From positions 1-64,000 of the forward strand of contig JAKOUY010000017.1 in NCBI GenBank assembly GCA_029782355.1: DNA of 64,000 bases, in the 5' to 3' direction. Numbering within the stretch: position 1 is the stretch's first letter; the number at the start of each line of letters is the position of its first letter. A model generated the notes under the pieces. That model had not been told where the DNA came from and ran no database searches. It saw nothing but the letters and a program-made list of their open reading frames with translations. Positions 23,249 through 31,915 of this stretch are shown one piece after another. Both the position numbers and the translations under genes were made by a program. Origin of the DNA: Actinomycetes bacterium. GTDB lineage: Bacteria > Actinomycetota > Acidimicrobiia > Acidimicrobiales > Ilumatobacteraceae.

Positions 23249-24696
23249 GAACGCTGCGGCTCGCCGCCGTCGTGGTCGGCGTGGGCGCCGTCGCCGCCGC
23301 GCTGCGCGGGACCCGCCGACCGCGGGCCCAGCGCAACCTGGAGCTGGCGTCGCTCGGCGCCCGGGTGGGCACGCACTACGCCACGACGGCGGCGCGCAAG
23401 GTGTTCGCCTCGGCCGAGCGCCGCGTCGAGCTGGACGAGGCCCGCCAGCTGCGCACCGCCGAGGCCGTGGCCGAACGGTTGGGCAACATGAAGGGCGCGC
23501 TGATGAAGCTCGGCCAGATGGCCAGCTACCTGGACGAGGGCATGCCCGAGGCGCTGCGCACCTCTCTGGCGGCGCTGCAGTCCAACGCCCCACCGATGAG
23601 CGCCGAGCTGGCCGCCGACGTGGTGTGCGCCGAGCTCGGCGCATCGCCCGACGAGCTGTTCGTCGAATGGGATCCGCAGCCGATCGCCGCCGCCAGCATC
23701 GGTCAGGTCCACCGCGCCCTGTGGCGCGATCCGACCACGGGAGCGGAGCGAGCCGTCGCCGTCAAGCTGCAGTATCCGGGTGTCGACGCGGCGATCGAGG
23801 CCGACCTGCGCAACGCCGACCTGATCGGGATGCTGCTCAAGCAGGGATTCGGCGGCCTCGAACCGGACGAGATGGTCGCCGAGATCCGCGACCGGCTCCG
23901 CGAGGAGCTCGACTACCGGCGCGAGGCGGCCAACCAGCGGCAGTTCGCCGAGTTCTTCCGCGGCCACCCGACGATCCACGTCCCGGAGGTGGTCGAGGCG
24001 CTGTGCACCGCCCGGGTGTTCACCACCGAACTGGTCGACGGGGCCTCGTGGTCGACGGTGCTGTCCTGGGACCAGGAGCAGCGCGACCGGATCGGCGAGA
24101 CCCTGTTCCGCTTCGTGTTCCGCAGCCTCTACGGCATGCACGCCTTCAACGGCGACCCGCATCCCGGGAACTACCTGTTCCACGGTGACGGCCGGGTGAG
24201 CTTCCTCGACTTCGGACTGGTCAAGCACTTCACCGCCGCGGAGATGGACACCTTCGTGGCCATGGTCCGCAGCGCGGCGTACGACCATGACGCCACCCGC
24301 TTCCGCGCCGTGGTCGAGCACGCCGGACTGCTGCGGCCGGGGGCGCCGGCATCCGACGCGGAGATCGGCGAGTACTTCGGGCAGTTCTACGAAGCGGTCG
24401 GCGAGGACCGCCCGGTCACCTGGTCGCCGGAGTACGCCAGCCGGATCGTCCGCCATACCTTCGACCGCGCCAGCCCGATCTCGCAGTACGCCACCGTGCC
24501 GCGCCCCTTCGTGTTCATCCAGCGGATCAACCTCGGGCTGTACGCCCTGCTCGGCCAGCTGCGCGCCACCGGCAACTACCGGCGGATCGCCGAGGAGCTG
24601 TGGCCGTTCGTGGCCGCTCCACCCAGCACCCCGATGGCCGAGGCCGAGGCACCCTGGCTGGCCGGGCGCGAGCCGTGGCGGGCGCAGTGCCGGTAG
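23245..24696 (+). CDS. ABC1/ADCK (UbiB-like) atypical kinase
   Basis: The 483-residue protein begins with a hydrophobic N-terminal helix and carries the ABC1 family hallmarks: KGALMKLGQMASY (KxGQ motif, about residues 85-97), AAASIGQVHRA (A-rich loop), VAVKLQYPG (ATP-binding Lys), FNGDPHPGN (catalytic loop with Asp and Asn) and FLDFGLVK (metal-binding DFG). All catalytic residues are intact. UbiB-like proteins act as ATPases supporting quinone biosynthesis or isoprenoid lipid handling in other bacteria. In an actinobacterium using menaquinone the exact role is not known. It starts with GTG within the stop of the hydrolase gene. Confidence 0.92.
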   Translation: MRTLRLAAVVVGVGAVAAALRGTRRPRAQRNLELASLGARVGTHYATTAARKVFASAERRVELDEARQLRTAEAVAERLGNMKGALMKLGQMASYLDEGMPEALRTSLAALQSNAPPMSAELAADVVCAELGASPDELFVEWDPQPIAAASIGQVHRALWRDPTTGAERAVAVKLQYPGVDAAIEADLRNADLIGMLLKQGFGGLEPDEMVAEIRDRLREELDYRREAANQRQFAEFFRGHPTIHVPEVVEALCTARVFTTELVDGASWSTVLSWDQEQRDRIGETLFRFVFRSLYGMHAFNGDPHPGNYLFHGDGRVSFLDFGLVKHFTAAEMDTFVAMVRSAAYDHDATRFRAVVEHAGLLRPGAPASDAEIGEYFGQFYEAVGEDRPVTWSPEYASRIVRHTFDRASPISQYATVPRPFVFIQRINLGLYALLGQLRATGNYRRIAEELWPFVAAPPSTPMAEAEAPWLAGREPWRAQCR

Positions 24697-24707
24697 CGTC
24701 GGCGGCC

Positions 24708-25655
24708 GTGTTGCGAACTGGTCGATCACACCGTCACCTGATCGCCGCGGCCGCCAGCGTGGCGGTGCTCGCCGCCGGACTGGCGGCCTGTGGCAGTGAG
24801 CGGCCGGTCACGCCCACCACCGCCCCGACCGGGAGCGCCCCGTCCGGGAGCGGACCGACCGGCACCGTGCCTGATGGCACCGTGCCCGACCTGCCGTCCA
24901 ATCCCAGCCAGTCGATCGGCAAGCCGAAGGTGTCCCTGCCCACCAGCACCCCGTTGAAGCTGGCCGTCACCGACCTGCGGCCGGGAACCGGCGCCACCGC
25001 GGTCAAGGGCTCGACGGTGGTCCTCTACTACGTGGGCGTGCGCTCGGCCACCGGCCAGGAGTTCGACAGCAACTACGGACAGGACCCGCTCACGGTCACC
25101 CTCGGGACCCAGAGCGTCATCGAGGGGTGGGAGCAGGGCCTGCTCGGCGCGCAGGCCGGCATGCGCCGCCAACTCGACATCCCCAACGAGCTGGCCTACG
25201 GCAAGTCCGATCGGGGCGACGTGATCAAGTCCGGGGACGCCCTGAGCTTCGTGGTCGACGTGCTGGCGGTCATCCCGCCCACGACGGCCGGCGACGCCCC
25301 GACGATCTCGCCGGCCAAGACGGCCAACGTGACCGCCGTGCGAACCACCGACCTGGTCCCCGGCCGGGGGGCGGCGTGGACCCGTGGTGCCTACGGGATC
25401 GCCCATATCGTGGCCATCAGTGCCGCCGACGGCAAGGTGCTCGACTCCTCGTGGGAGAAGTCGGCGCCGGAGACACTGCGCCTCGGCGAACTGCTCCCCG
25501 GCATGGACCGGGGGCTGGCCGGGATGAAGGTGGGTGGCCGGCGTCAGCTGCAGATCCCCTTCGCCGAGGCCTTCGGCGCGGCGGGCAACCCCAACCTCGG
25601 CCTGCCGGCCTCCACCGACCTGATCCTGGTCGTCGATCTCCTCGCCGTCTACTGA
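24708..25655 (+). CDS. Lipoprotein with two FKBP-type prolyl isomerase domains
   Basis: Starting at GTG 24708 gives a basic n-region (LRTGRSHRH), a hydrophobic core and the lipobox LAAC, so the protein should be a membrane-anchored extracytoplasmic lipoprotein. After a Thr/Pro/Gly-rich linker, two FKBP domains follow: residues about 85-190 (STVVLYYVGV...EFDSNYGQDPLTVTLG, VIEGWEQGLLGAQAGMRR) and about 210-315 (YGIAHIVAISAADGKVLDSS, LLPGMDRGLAGMKVGGRR). The first conserves most of the active-site pattern; the second is shorter and may be structural. It presumably assists folding of secreted proteins. It ends 9 bp from the convergent putA. An alternative in-frame GTG lies at 24687. Confidence 0.88.
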   Translation: MLRTGRSHRHLIAAAASVAVLAAGLAACGSERPVTPTTAPTGSAPSGSGPTGTVPDGTVPDLPSNPSQSIGKPKVSLPTSTPLKLAVTDLRPGTGATAVKGSTVVLYYVGVRSATGQEFDSNYGQDPLTVTLGTQSVIEGWEQGLLGAQAGMRRQLDIPNELAYGKSDRGDVIKSGDALSFVVDVLAVIPPTTAGDAPTISPAKTANVTAVRTTDLVPGRGAAWTRGAYGIAHIVAISAADGKVLDSSWEKSAPETLRLGELLPGMDRGLAGMKVGGRRQLQIPFAEAFGAAGNPNLGLPASTDLILVVDLLAVY

Positions 25656-25664
25656 CCGCCGAGG

Positions 25665-28600
25665 TCAGGTGCCCACGCCCGGCACCCGTCCGTAGCGGTG
25701 GCGGGTGACGCTGACCGATTGCTCGTGCAGCCAGTGGGGCAGCTCGGTCTCCGGCCGAGCCGACACGGGTCGGTCGACCACGGCGATGTCGGCAGCATGG
25801 CACTGACGGCGGACCGCCTCGCCCACCGGGACCAGCGCCCGCAGCCGGGCGACGCCGGACCCCAGTCGGCCGATCAGCGCGGCCTCGTCCTCGACCGACG
25901 CATCGGACACCACCAGCGGCGTGGCGCACACCGTGGCCGCGGCCCGGGCGGCCTCCACGGCTCCCGCCGGCACACCGGTGCCGGTGCGCAGCACCACCTG
26001 GCTGACCGGGCGGTAACGGTGAACGTTGGCCTCGCTGACCAGCCCGCTGGGATCGAGCTCGCGTCCGAAGCGGGTCGACCACGCGGCACGGTACGCGGCC
26101 GCCGCGGCGGTGGCATCGACCGGTGTCGCCGGTGGAACCGTGAACGCCGCCACGTAGTCCGGTCCGCCCGCCTTCGGGCCGCCGCCGACCGACGAGCGCT
26201 TCCAGCCGCCGAACGGCTGGCGGCGGACGACCGCCCCGGTGATGTGCCGGTTGACGTAGAGGTTGCCGGCCTCGACCTCGGCCAGCCAGCGGTCGATCTC
26301 CACCCGATCCAGCGAGTGCAACCCGGCGGTGAGCCCGTAGGCCGTCCCGTTCTGCACGGCGATGGCCTCGTCGAGGTCGGCCACCCGGATCACGCCCAGC
26401 ACCGGCCCGAAGCACTCGGTCTGGTGGAACCAGCAGCCCGGCCGCACCCCGGTGCGCACCCCCGGCGACCACAGTCGCCCGGTGTCGTCCAGCTGGCGAG
26501 GCTCGACCAGCCACGACTCGCCGGCGTCGAGCGTGGTCAGGGCCCGTCGCAATGCCTCGCCCGGTGCGCCGATCAACGGTCCCATGATCGTCGCCGGATC
26601 CGGCCCCCAGCCGACCCGTACCGTGCGCACCGCCGCCGCCAGGCGAGCCAGGAACGTCGGGTCGTCGTACACCGCGGCCTCGACGATGGCCAGGCTGGCC
26701 GCCGAGCACTTCTGCCCGGCGTGGCCGAAGGCCGAGCGAACGAGGTCCTTGATCGCCGCGTCCTGATCGGCGGCCTCGGTGATCACCAGGGCGTTCTTGC
26801 CGCTGGTCTCGGCCAGCAGGCGCATGCTCGGCTTCCAGCCGAGGAACAGCTGGGCGGTGGCGTACGCCCCGGTCAGCACGACGGTGCCGACCTCCGGGTG
26901 GGTGACCAGGTGGCGGCCGACCTCGTCGTCCGGGCAGGCCACGTACTGCAGCACGTCGTCGGGGACGCCGGCCGCCCAGCACTGCTCGGCCAGGTGGCGG
27001 GCGATCCGCCGGGTCTCCGGCGGCGGCTTGAGGATCACCGTGTTGCCGGCCATCAGCCCGGCGAACACCCCACCGCCCGGGATGGCATAGGGGAAGTTCC
27101 ATGGCGAGGTGACCAGCACCGTCCCCACCGGGCTCGCCGCCGGGTCCAGCTCCGAGGCGGCGTAGTAGCGGGCGAAGTCGATCGCCTCGCTGACCTCCGG
27201 GTCGGCCTCGCGCACGGTCTTGCCGGCCTCGTGGGCCATCAGCGCCACAGTGGCGTGGCGCTCGGCCTCCATCCGGGCCGCCACGTCGCCCAGCAGGGAC
27301 GCCCGCTGCACTGCCGGCCGGGCCGCCCAGGCCGCTCGGGCGCGGACGGCGCGCTCGACCACCGCCTCGATCTCGGCGACCGTGGTCAGGACCTCGACGT
27401 GCGGGTCCGGCGGGGCGGCCAGCGCCGCGGCGAACGCGTCGCGCACGGTGGCGCTGGTGAGGTCGGCGTCGGCCTGGTTCACGAACTCGCCGGGCACGTG
27501 GCCATCGGCAGGAGCCGGGCGTCGCGGCACGGTGGACACCGTGTGCCGCGACGCCACCGCCGCCCGGAACCGATCGGCCTCCTCCCGGAAGCTGGCCGAT
27601 CCCGGCTCCATGGCGAACATCGCCCGCAGGAAGTTGTCCCGCCCGGTGTTCTCGTCGAATCGGCGGGCCAGGTAGGCCAGGCTGGCCTCGATCTCGTCAT
27701 GGCGGACGATCGGGCAGTAGAGCAGCAACGATCCGGCCGCCGCCAGGGTGGCCCGGGCCTGCGCCGGGACCATCCCTTCGAGCATCTCGATCTCCATCGC
27801 GACGCGGCGCTCGGGCGCCAGCTCGTCGCGCCGGCCCAGCGCCCAGGCCACGTCGAACAGGTTGTGGCTGGCCACCCCGAGGCGCATCGTCCCGCCGGCC
27901 ACCTCGGTCAGGGCCCGGTCGAGCAGCCGCTTGAAGCTGGCGTCGACCTCCGCCTTGGTGGCGTACGGAGCCTGGACCCAACCGTGCTGCTCAGCGTCGA
28001 CCCGCTCCATCGCCAGGTTGGCGCCCTTGACCAACCGGACCTTGATCGGCGCCCCGCCCGCCGCCGCCCGCTGCGCCGCCCAGCCGGCCAGTCCGTCGAG
28101 CGCGGCGTGCGAGTCGGGGAGGTAGGCCTGCAGGACGATGCCGGCGGGGAGATCGTGGAACTCCGGGCGTTCGAGCACCCGGCAGAACGCCTCGACGGTC
28201 AGGTGCAGGTCGGCGTACTCCTCCATGTCGAGGTTGACGAAGACCCGCGGCGAGGCGCCGGCCGCGGCCCGCAGCACGGTCTCCAGCGCCGCCTCGATGC
28301 GGGCCAGGCTGTGCTCGAAGGCGTAGACGTCGAGCTGGGCGCACAGGGCCGAGATCTTCACGCTGATGTAGTTGACATCGGCTCGCTGGATCAGCCGGCA
28401 CACCCGATCGATCCGCTGGGCGGCCTCGTCGTCGGACAGGATCGCCTCGCCCAGCAGGTTCATGTTCAGGTCGACCCCGGCGCGCCGGCGGCCGGCGATG
28501 TGCTCGGCCAGCGCCGGGTCCTCGGCGGGGATCACCAACCCGTGGGTCTCGGCGATGATCCGCCGGTTGGCCAGTGGCATGACCACGCCTGGCAGGCGAG

Positions 28601-28901
28601 TGGCGAGCCGGGCGCCGACGGCCATCATCGCCCGGTCGAGCGGTCCGAGCGATCGCGGCACACCATGCTCGTCGACCAGCCGGGCGAAGCGCTGCGCGGC
28701 GCGCTGAGGCCGCTCCAGGCGGAGCACCTCGTCGGTGAGCTGCTGGACCAGCTCGCGCCCGACCGGATCGGCGACGATGCGCGCCAGGCGGCGCTGCCGG
28801 CGACGCTCGCTGCGGGTGATGCCGCTCCGGGCGTCGGTCAGCAGTTGCTCGGCCAGGGCGACGGCCCGCTCCACCGCAGCACCCTCGTCGCCCCCGGCCA
28901 C
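25665..28901 (-). CDS. putA: Bifunctional proline dehydrogenase / pyrroline-5-carboxylate dehydrogenase
   Basis: The 1078-residue enzyme oxidises proline to glutamate. The FAD-dependent proline dehydrogenase barrel occupies about residues 60-430 (NYISVKISALCAQLD, NLDMEEYADLHLT, IVLQAYLPDS, IKVRLVKGANL, ASHNLFDVAWA). The NAD-dependent aldehyde dehydrogenase half is at about 500-960, with SPWNFPYAIPGGG, ETSGKNALVI near 695 and the catalytic Cys in FGHAGQKCSAASL near 730. There is no N-terminal ribbon-helix-helix DNA-binding domain, so it is not an autoregulating PutA. The final 100 residues resemble the C-terminal extension of class B/C PutA. It is divergent from the Hsp70-dynamin gene across 47 bp. 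Confidence 0.95.
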   Translation of the reverse strand: MAGGDEGAAVERAVALAEQLLTDARSGITRSERRRQRRLARIVADPVGRELVQQLTDEVLRLERPQRAAQRFARLVDEHGVPRSLGPLDRAMMAVGARLATRLPGVVMPLANRRIIAETHGLVIPAEDPALAEHIAGRRRAGVDLNMNLLGEAILSDDEAAQRIDRVCRLIQRADVNYISVKISALCAQLDVYAFEHSLARIEAALETVLRAAAGASPRVFVNLDMEEYADLHLTVEAFCRVLERPEFHDLPAGIVLQAYLPDSHAALDGLAGWAAQRAAAGGAPIKVRLVKGANLAMERVDAEQHGWVQAPYATKAEVDASFKRLLDRALTEVAGGTMRLGVASHNLFDVAWALGRRDELAPERRVAMEIEMLEGMVPAQARATLAAAGSLLLYCPIVRHDEIEASLAYLARRFDENTGRDNFLRAMFAMEPGSASFREEADRFRAAVASRHTVSTVPRRPAPADGHVPGEFVNQADADLTSATVRDAFAAALAAPPDPHVEVLTTVAEIEAVVERAVRARAAWAARPAVQRASLLGDVAARMEAERHATVALMAHEAGKTVREADPEVSEAIDFARYYAASELDPAASPVGTVLVTSPWNFPYAIPGGGVFAGLMAGNTVILKPPPETRRIARHLAEQCWAAGVPDDVLQYVACPDDEVGRHLVTHPEVGTVVLTGAYATAQLFLGWKPSMRLLAETSGKNALVITEAADQDAAIKDLVRSAFGHAGQKCSAASLAIVEAAVYDDPTFLARLAAAVRTVRVGWGPDPATIMGPLIGAPGEALRRALTTLDAGESWLVEPRQLDDTGRLWSPGVRTGVRPGCWFHQTECFGPVLGVIRVADLDEAIAVQNGTAYGLTAGLHSLDRVEIDRWLAEVEAGNLYVNRHITGAVVRRQPFGGWKRSSVGGGPKAGGPDYVAAFTVPPATPVDATAAAAAYRAAWSTRFGRELDPSGLVSEANVHRYRPVSQVVLRTGTGVPAGAVEAARAAATVCATPLVVSDASVEDEAALIGRLGSGVARLRALVPVGEAVRRQCHAADIAVVDRPVSARPETELPHWLHEQSVSVTRHRYGRVPGVGT

Positions 28902-28948
28902 GCGGCCACGTTACAACGGACCCGCGGCGGATGAACTAGAAAGCATCC

Positions 28949-31915
28949 GTGTCGTACGTGCTTGCCGTCGACCTGGGCACCACCTTCACGGCTGCGGCGA
29001 TCCTGCGCGACGGCGGCCAGCCCAGCGTGGTGACCCTCGAGCACCACGGCACCTCCGTGCCGTCGGTGCTGTGGATCGGCTCGGACGGCTCCACCCTGGT
29101 CGGCACGGCTGCGGCCCGGCGGGCCAGCACCGACGGAGCGCGAGTCGTGCGCGAGTTCAAACGGCGCATCGGCGACACCACCCCGATCCTGGTCGGCGGC
29201 ACGCCGTTCTCCGCCGAGCAGCTCAGCGCTCGACTGTTGCGCTGGGTGTACGACACCGTCACCGCCCAGGAAGGCTCGCCGCCCGTGGGCATGGCGGTCA
29301 CCCACCCGGCCAACTGGGGTCCGTACAAGCTCGAGCTGCTCAACCAGATGCTCCGCCTGGCCGAGGTCGGCCCGACCGTGACGATCACCGAGCCGGAGGC
29401 CGCGGCCATCCAGTACGCCGCTTCCGAGCGCCTGGACGTCGGCCAGGTGGTCACCGTCTACGACCTCGGCGGCGGCACCTTCGACGTGGCCATCCTGCGG
29501 ACCACCGACGGCGGGTTCGACATGCTCGGCGAGCCGGAGGGCGTGGAGCGCCTCGGCGGCATCGACTTCGACGCGGCGATCTACGGCGACGTGGTCGAAC
29601 AGCTCGGCTCGGCGCTCGACGACGTCCCCCCGGACGACCCGGACTGGATCGCCGCCCTCACCCGGCTGCGCGACGAGTGCACGCAGGCCAAAGAGACGCT
29701 GTCCGTGGCGCCCGACGCGGTGATCGAGGTGTGGCTGCCGAACGGCCGCCGCCAGGTCACGGTCAGCGCCGAGCGGTTCTCCGAACTGATCCAGCTGCCC
29801 ATCGTCGAGACCATCAAGGCCGTTCGCCGGGCTCTGCAGGGCGCCCACGTCAACGCCGCCGACGTCAGCCGCCTGCTGCTGGTCGGCGGATCGAGCCGGA
29901 TCCCGTCGATCCGCTCCACGCTGGACGAGGAGCTGGGCATCCCGACTGCGGTCGACACCCACCCGAAGCACGCCGTCGCCCTCGGGGCGGCGCGCTTCGC
30001 CGCCAGCGCGGCCTTCCGCCAGGAATTGCCCACCAGCCGGATCGCCGAGGTCTCGGCGCCGATCGACCAGCGCGCCGACCAGCAGCGCGACGAGGAGCGC
30101 ACCAACCGCCGCGAGGCGATGCGGGCCCTGGCCGGGCAGGTCGGCCAGGTGGCTGCAGCCCACGATCGTGCCGACCTGCAGGCCCGGATGGCCGAGCGGA
30201 TGGACCGCCTGCGGCACCACACGGTGCGCGTCCTCGTCGCCGGCGACTTCAAGCAGGGCAAGAGCACGCTGGTGAACGCCCTGGTCGACCACGAGGTCTG
30301 CCCGGCACACCCCGACTTCGCCACCGCCGTTCCCACCACCATCTCCCACGGCGCCGAGCCCGACGCCAAGATCTACCGCGACCTCGAGCAGGAGGAACCG
30401 TCGGTCGAGCGCATCGAGCTCAGCCAGGTCGGCCGCTTCGTCAGCGAGACCGAGGGAGCCGACCCCGAGCGCGACCGGGTGCGCAGCTGCGAGGTCTCGC
30501 TGCCCGTCGACTGGCTGTCGGCCGGGTTCGAGCTCGTCGACATGCCCGGCTACGGCGGCCTCGACGCCACCGCCGGAGCCCGGATCCTGGCCGAGCTGCG
30601 CAGCGCCCAGGCGGTGCTGTTCGTCTCCGACGCCAGCCAGGAGCTGACCGCCCCGGAGCTCGACTTCCTGCGCCTGGCCACGGAGAACTGCTCCAACGTG
30701 ACCTGCGTACTGTCGAAGATCGACAACTACGTGGACTGGCGCCTGATCCGAGACCTGGACACCCGCCACCTGCAGCGCGCCGGCCTGGACGTGCCGATCG
30801 TGCCGGTGTCGGCGCTGCTGCATCTCACCGCGACGCGCCGGGCACGGGTCGAGTACGACGAGGAGAGCGGCATCGCCGATCTCGTGCGGCTGGTGTCGAC
30901 CAGCATCGCCGACAAGATCGAGCGCGACCAGATCCTGGAGAGCGCCATCGACATCGAGGGCACGCTGAGCCAGCTGCGCGGCGTGCTCCTGGCCGAGACG
31001 GGGGCGCTCGATCCACGACGCCACGCCGAGGTCATGGCGGAGCTGCGCTCGGCGCTGCGCAACGTGGCCGGGCTGCGCCTGGACAGCGCCGGCTGGCACC
31101 GCTTCCTGCGCGACGGCGTCGACGACCTGCGAGTCAGCACGCTGGACGACCTCGAGGCGCAGATGCACGAGCTGACGACCGAGGCCGAGAGCGTGATCGC
31201 AGCCAACGATCCGGCGGTGATCTGGGACGAGTTCCAGACCTGGCTGCGAGCTCGGGCCACCAAGACGGTGAGCGACCTCTACGTCGGGGTGGCCAACGAC
31301 GTCAAGTCGCTGGAGCAGCGCCTGCTCGACCAGCTGGCCCACGCCGAGGACGAGGCCCTGCAGTTCGAGTCCGGGCTGAGCTCGCCGTTCGTCGGTTCGC
31401 TGCGCCTCGACGTGGTCGACGCCAACAACTTCGAGGAGCGAGCCTCGACGGTGGTGATCGAGAGCACCTGGTCCGCGGCCGAGCCGCTGCTGGGCGTCGC
31501 CGGGTTCATCCCCGGGCTGGGCCCGGTCAGCCTGGCGGTGGCCGCCGTGGCCGGGTTGGTGTTCGGTCGCCGGGCGCTGCGCGAGCGCAAGGTCCGGGCC
31601 CTCGAGGGCCGCCGCGACCAGGCTCGCGAGTACCTGCGCGAGTACGTCGAGGAGGTCCAGCGGCTGGTCGTGCGCTCCGTGGAGCGCTACAGCAGCCACC
31701 TGTACCGCGGCATCCGCGACCACGTCTTGTCGCGCACCGACCAGTTGGAGCGATCGATCGAGGACGCCCTGAAGTCGGCCGGCGATGCCGCCGGGCGCTC
31801 CGACGCCGACCGAGCCAACCGCCTCGCCGAGCTGCGCGAGGAGATCGCCCAAACCGACCAGATCAGCGCCGAGCTCACCGGCCTACGCAGCGAGGTGGTC
31901 CCCAGTCATGGCTGA
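28949..31915 (+). CDS. Hsp70 ATPase-dynamin GTPase fusion protein
   Basis: The 988-residue protein joins two nucleotide-binding machines. Residues 1-370 are an Hsp70/actin-fold ATPase with intact phosphate-1 (VDLGTTFTAA), EPEAAAIQYA, phosphate-2 (VYDLGGGTFDVAIL) and adenosine (LLVGGSSRIPSIR) motifs. No Hsp70 substrate-binding domain follows. After a helical linker, residues about 425-988 form a dynamin-like GTPase: P-loop AGDFKQGKSTLVNAL near 438, switch Thr in AVPTTIS, G3 VDMPGYGG, G4 LSKID. Helices and a hydrophobic paddle-like segment (GVAGFIPGLGPVSLAVAAVAGLVFG, about 849-875) follow, suiting membrane insertion, then coiled coil. It overlaps the next gene by 8 nt. I know of no studied protein with this architecture. 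Confidence 0.9.
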   Translation: MSYVLAVDLGTTFTAAAILRDGGQPSVVTLEHHGTSVPSVLWIGSDGSTLVGTAAARRASTDGARVVREFKRRIGDTTPILVGGTPFSAEQLSARLLRWVYDTVTAQEGSPPVGMAVTHPANWGPYKLELLNQMLRLAEVGPTVTITEPEAAAIQYAASERLDVGQVVTVYDLGGGTFDVAILRTTDGGFDMLGEPEGVERLGGIDFDAAIYGDVVEQLGSALDDVPPDDPDWIAALTRLRDECTQAKETLSVAPDAVIEVWLPNGRRQVTVSAERFSELIQLPIVETIKAVRRALQGAHVNAADVSRLLLVGGSSRIPSIRSTLDEELGIPTAVDTHPKHAVALGAARFAASAAFRQELPTSRIAEVSAPIDQRADQQRDEERTNRREAMRALAGQVGQVAAAHDRADLQARMAERMDRLRHHTVRVLVAGDFKQGKSTLVNALVDHEVCPAHPDFATAVPTTISHGAEPDAKIYRDLEQEEPSVERIELSQVGRFVSETEGADPERDRVRSCEVSLPVDWLSAGFELVDMPGYGGLDATAGARILAELRSAQAVLFVSDASQELTAPELDFLRLATENCSNVTCVLSKIDNYVDWRLIRDLDTRHLQRAGLDVPIVPVSALLHLTATRRARVEYDEESGIADLVRLVSTSIADKIERDQILESAIDIEGTLSQLRGVLLAETGALDPRRHAEVMAELRSALRNVAGLRLDSAGWHRFLRDGVDDLRVSTLDDLEAQMHELTTEAESVIAANDPAVIWDEFQTWLRARATKTVSDLYVGVANDVKSLEQRLLDQLAHAEDEALQFESGLSSPFVGSLRLDVVDANNFEERASTVVIESTWSAAEPLLGVAGFIPGLGPVSLAVAAVAGLVFGRRALRERKVRALEGRRDQAREYLREYVEEVQRLVVRSVERYSSHLYRGIRDHVLSRTDQLERSIEDALKSAGDAAGRSDADRANRLAELREEIAQTDQISAELTGLRSEVVPSHG

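Noticed and set aside
25698-28934. A 1078-codon plus-strand frame antisense to putA
   Set aside because: putA has all catalytic motifs of both enzyme halves; the antisense product matches nothing.
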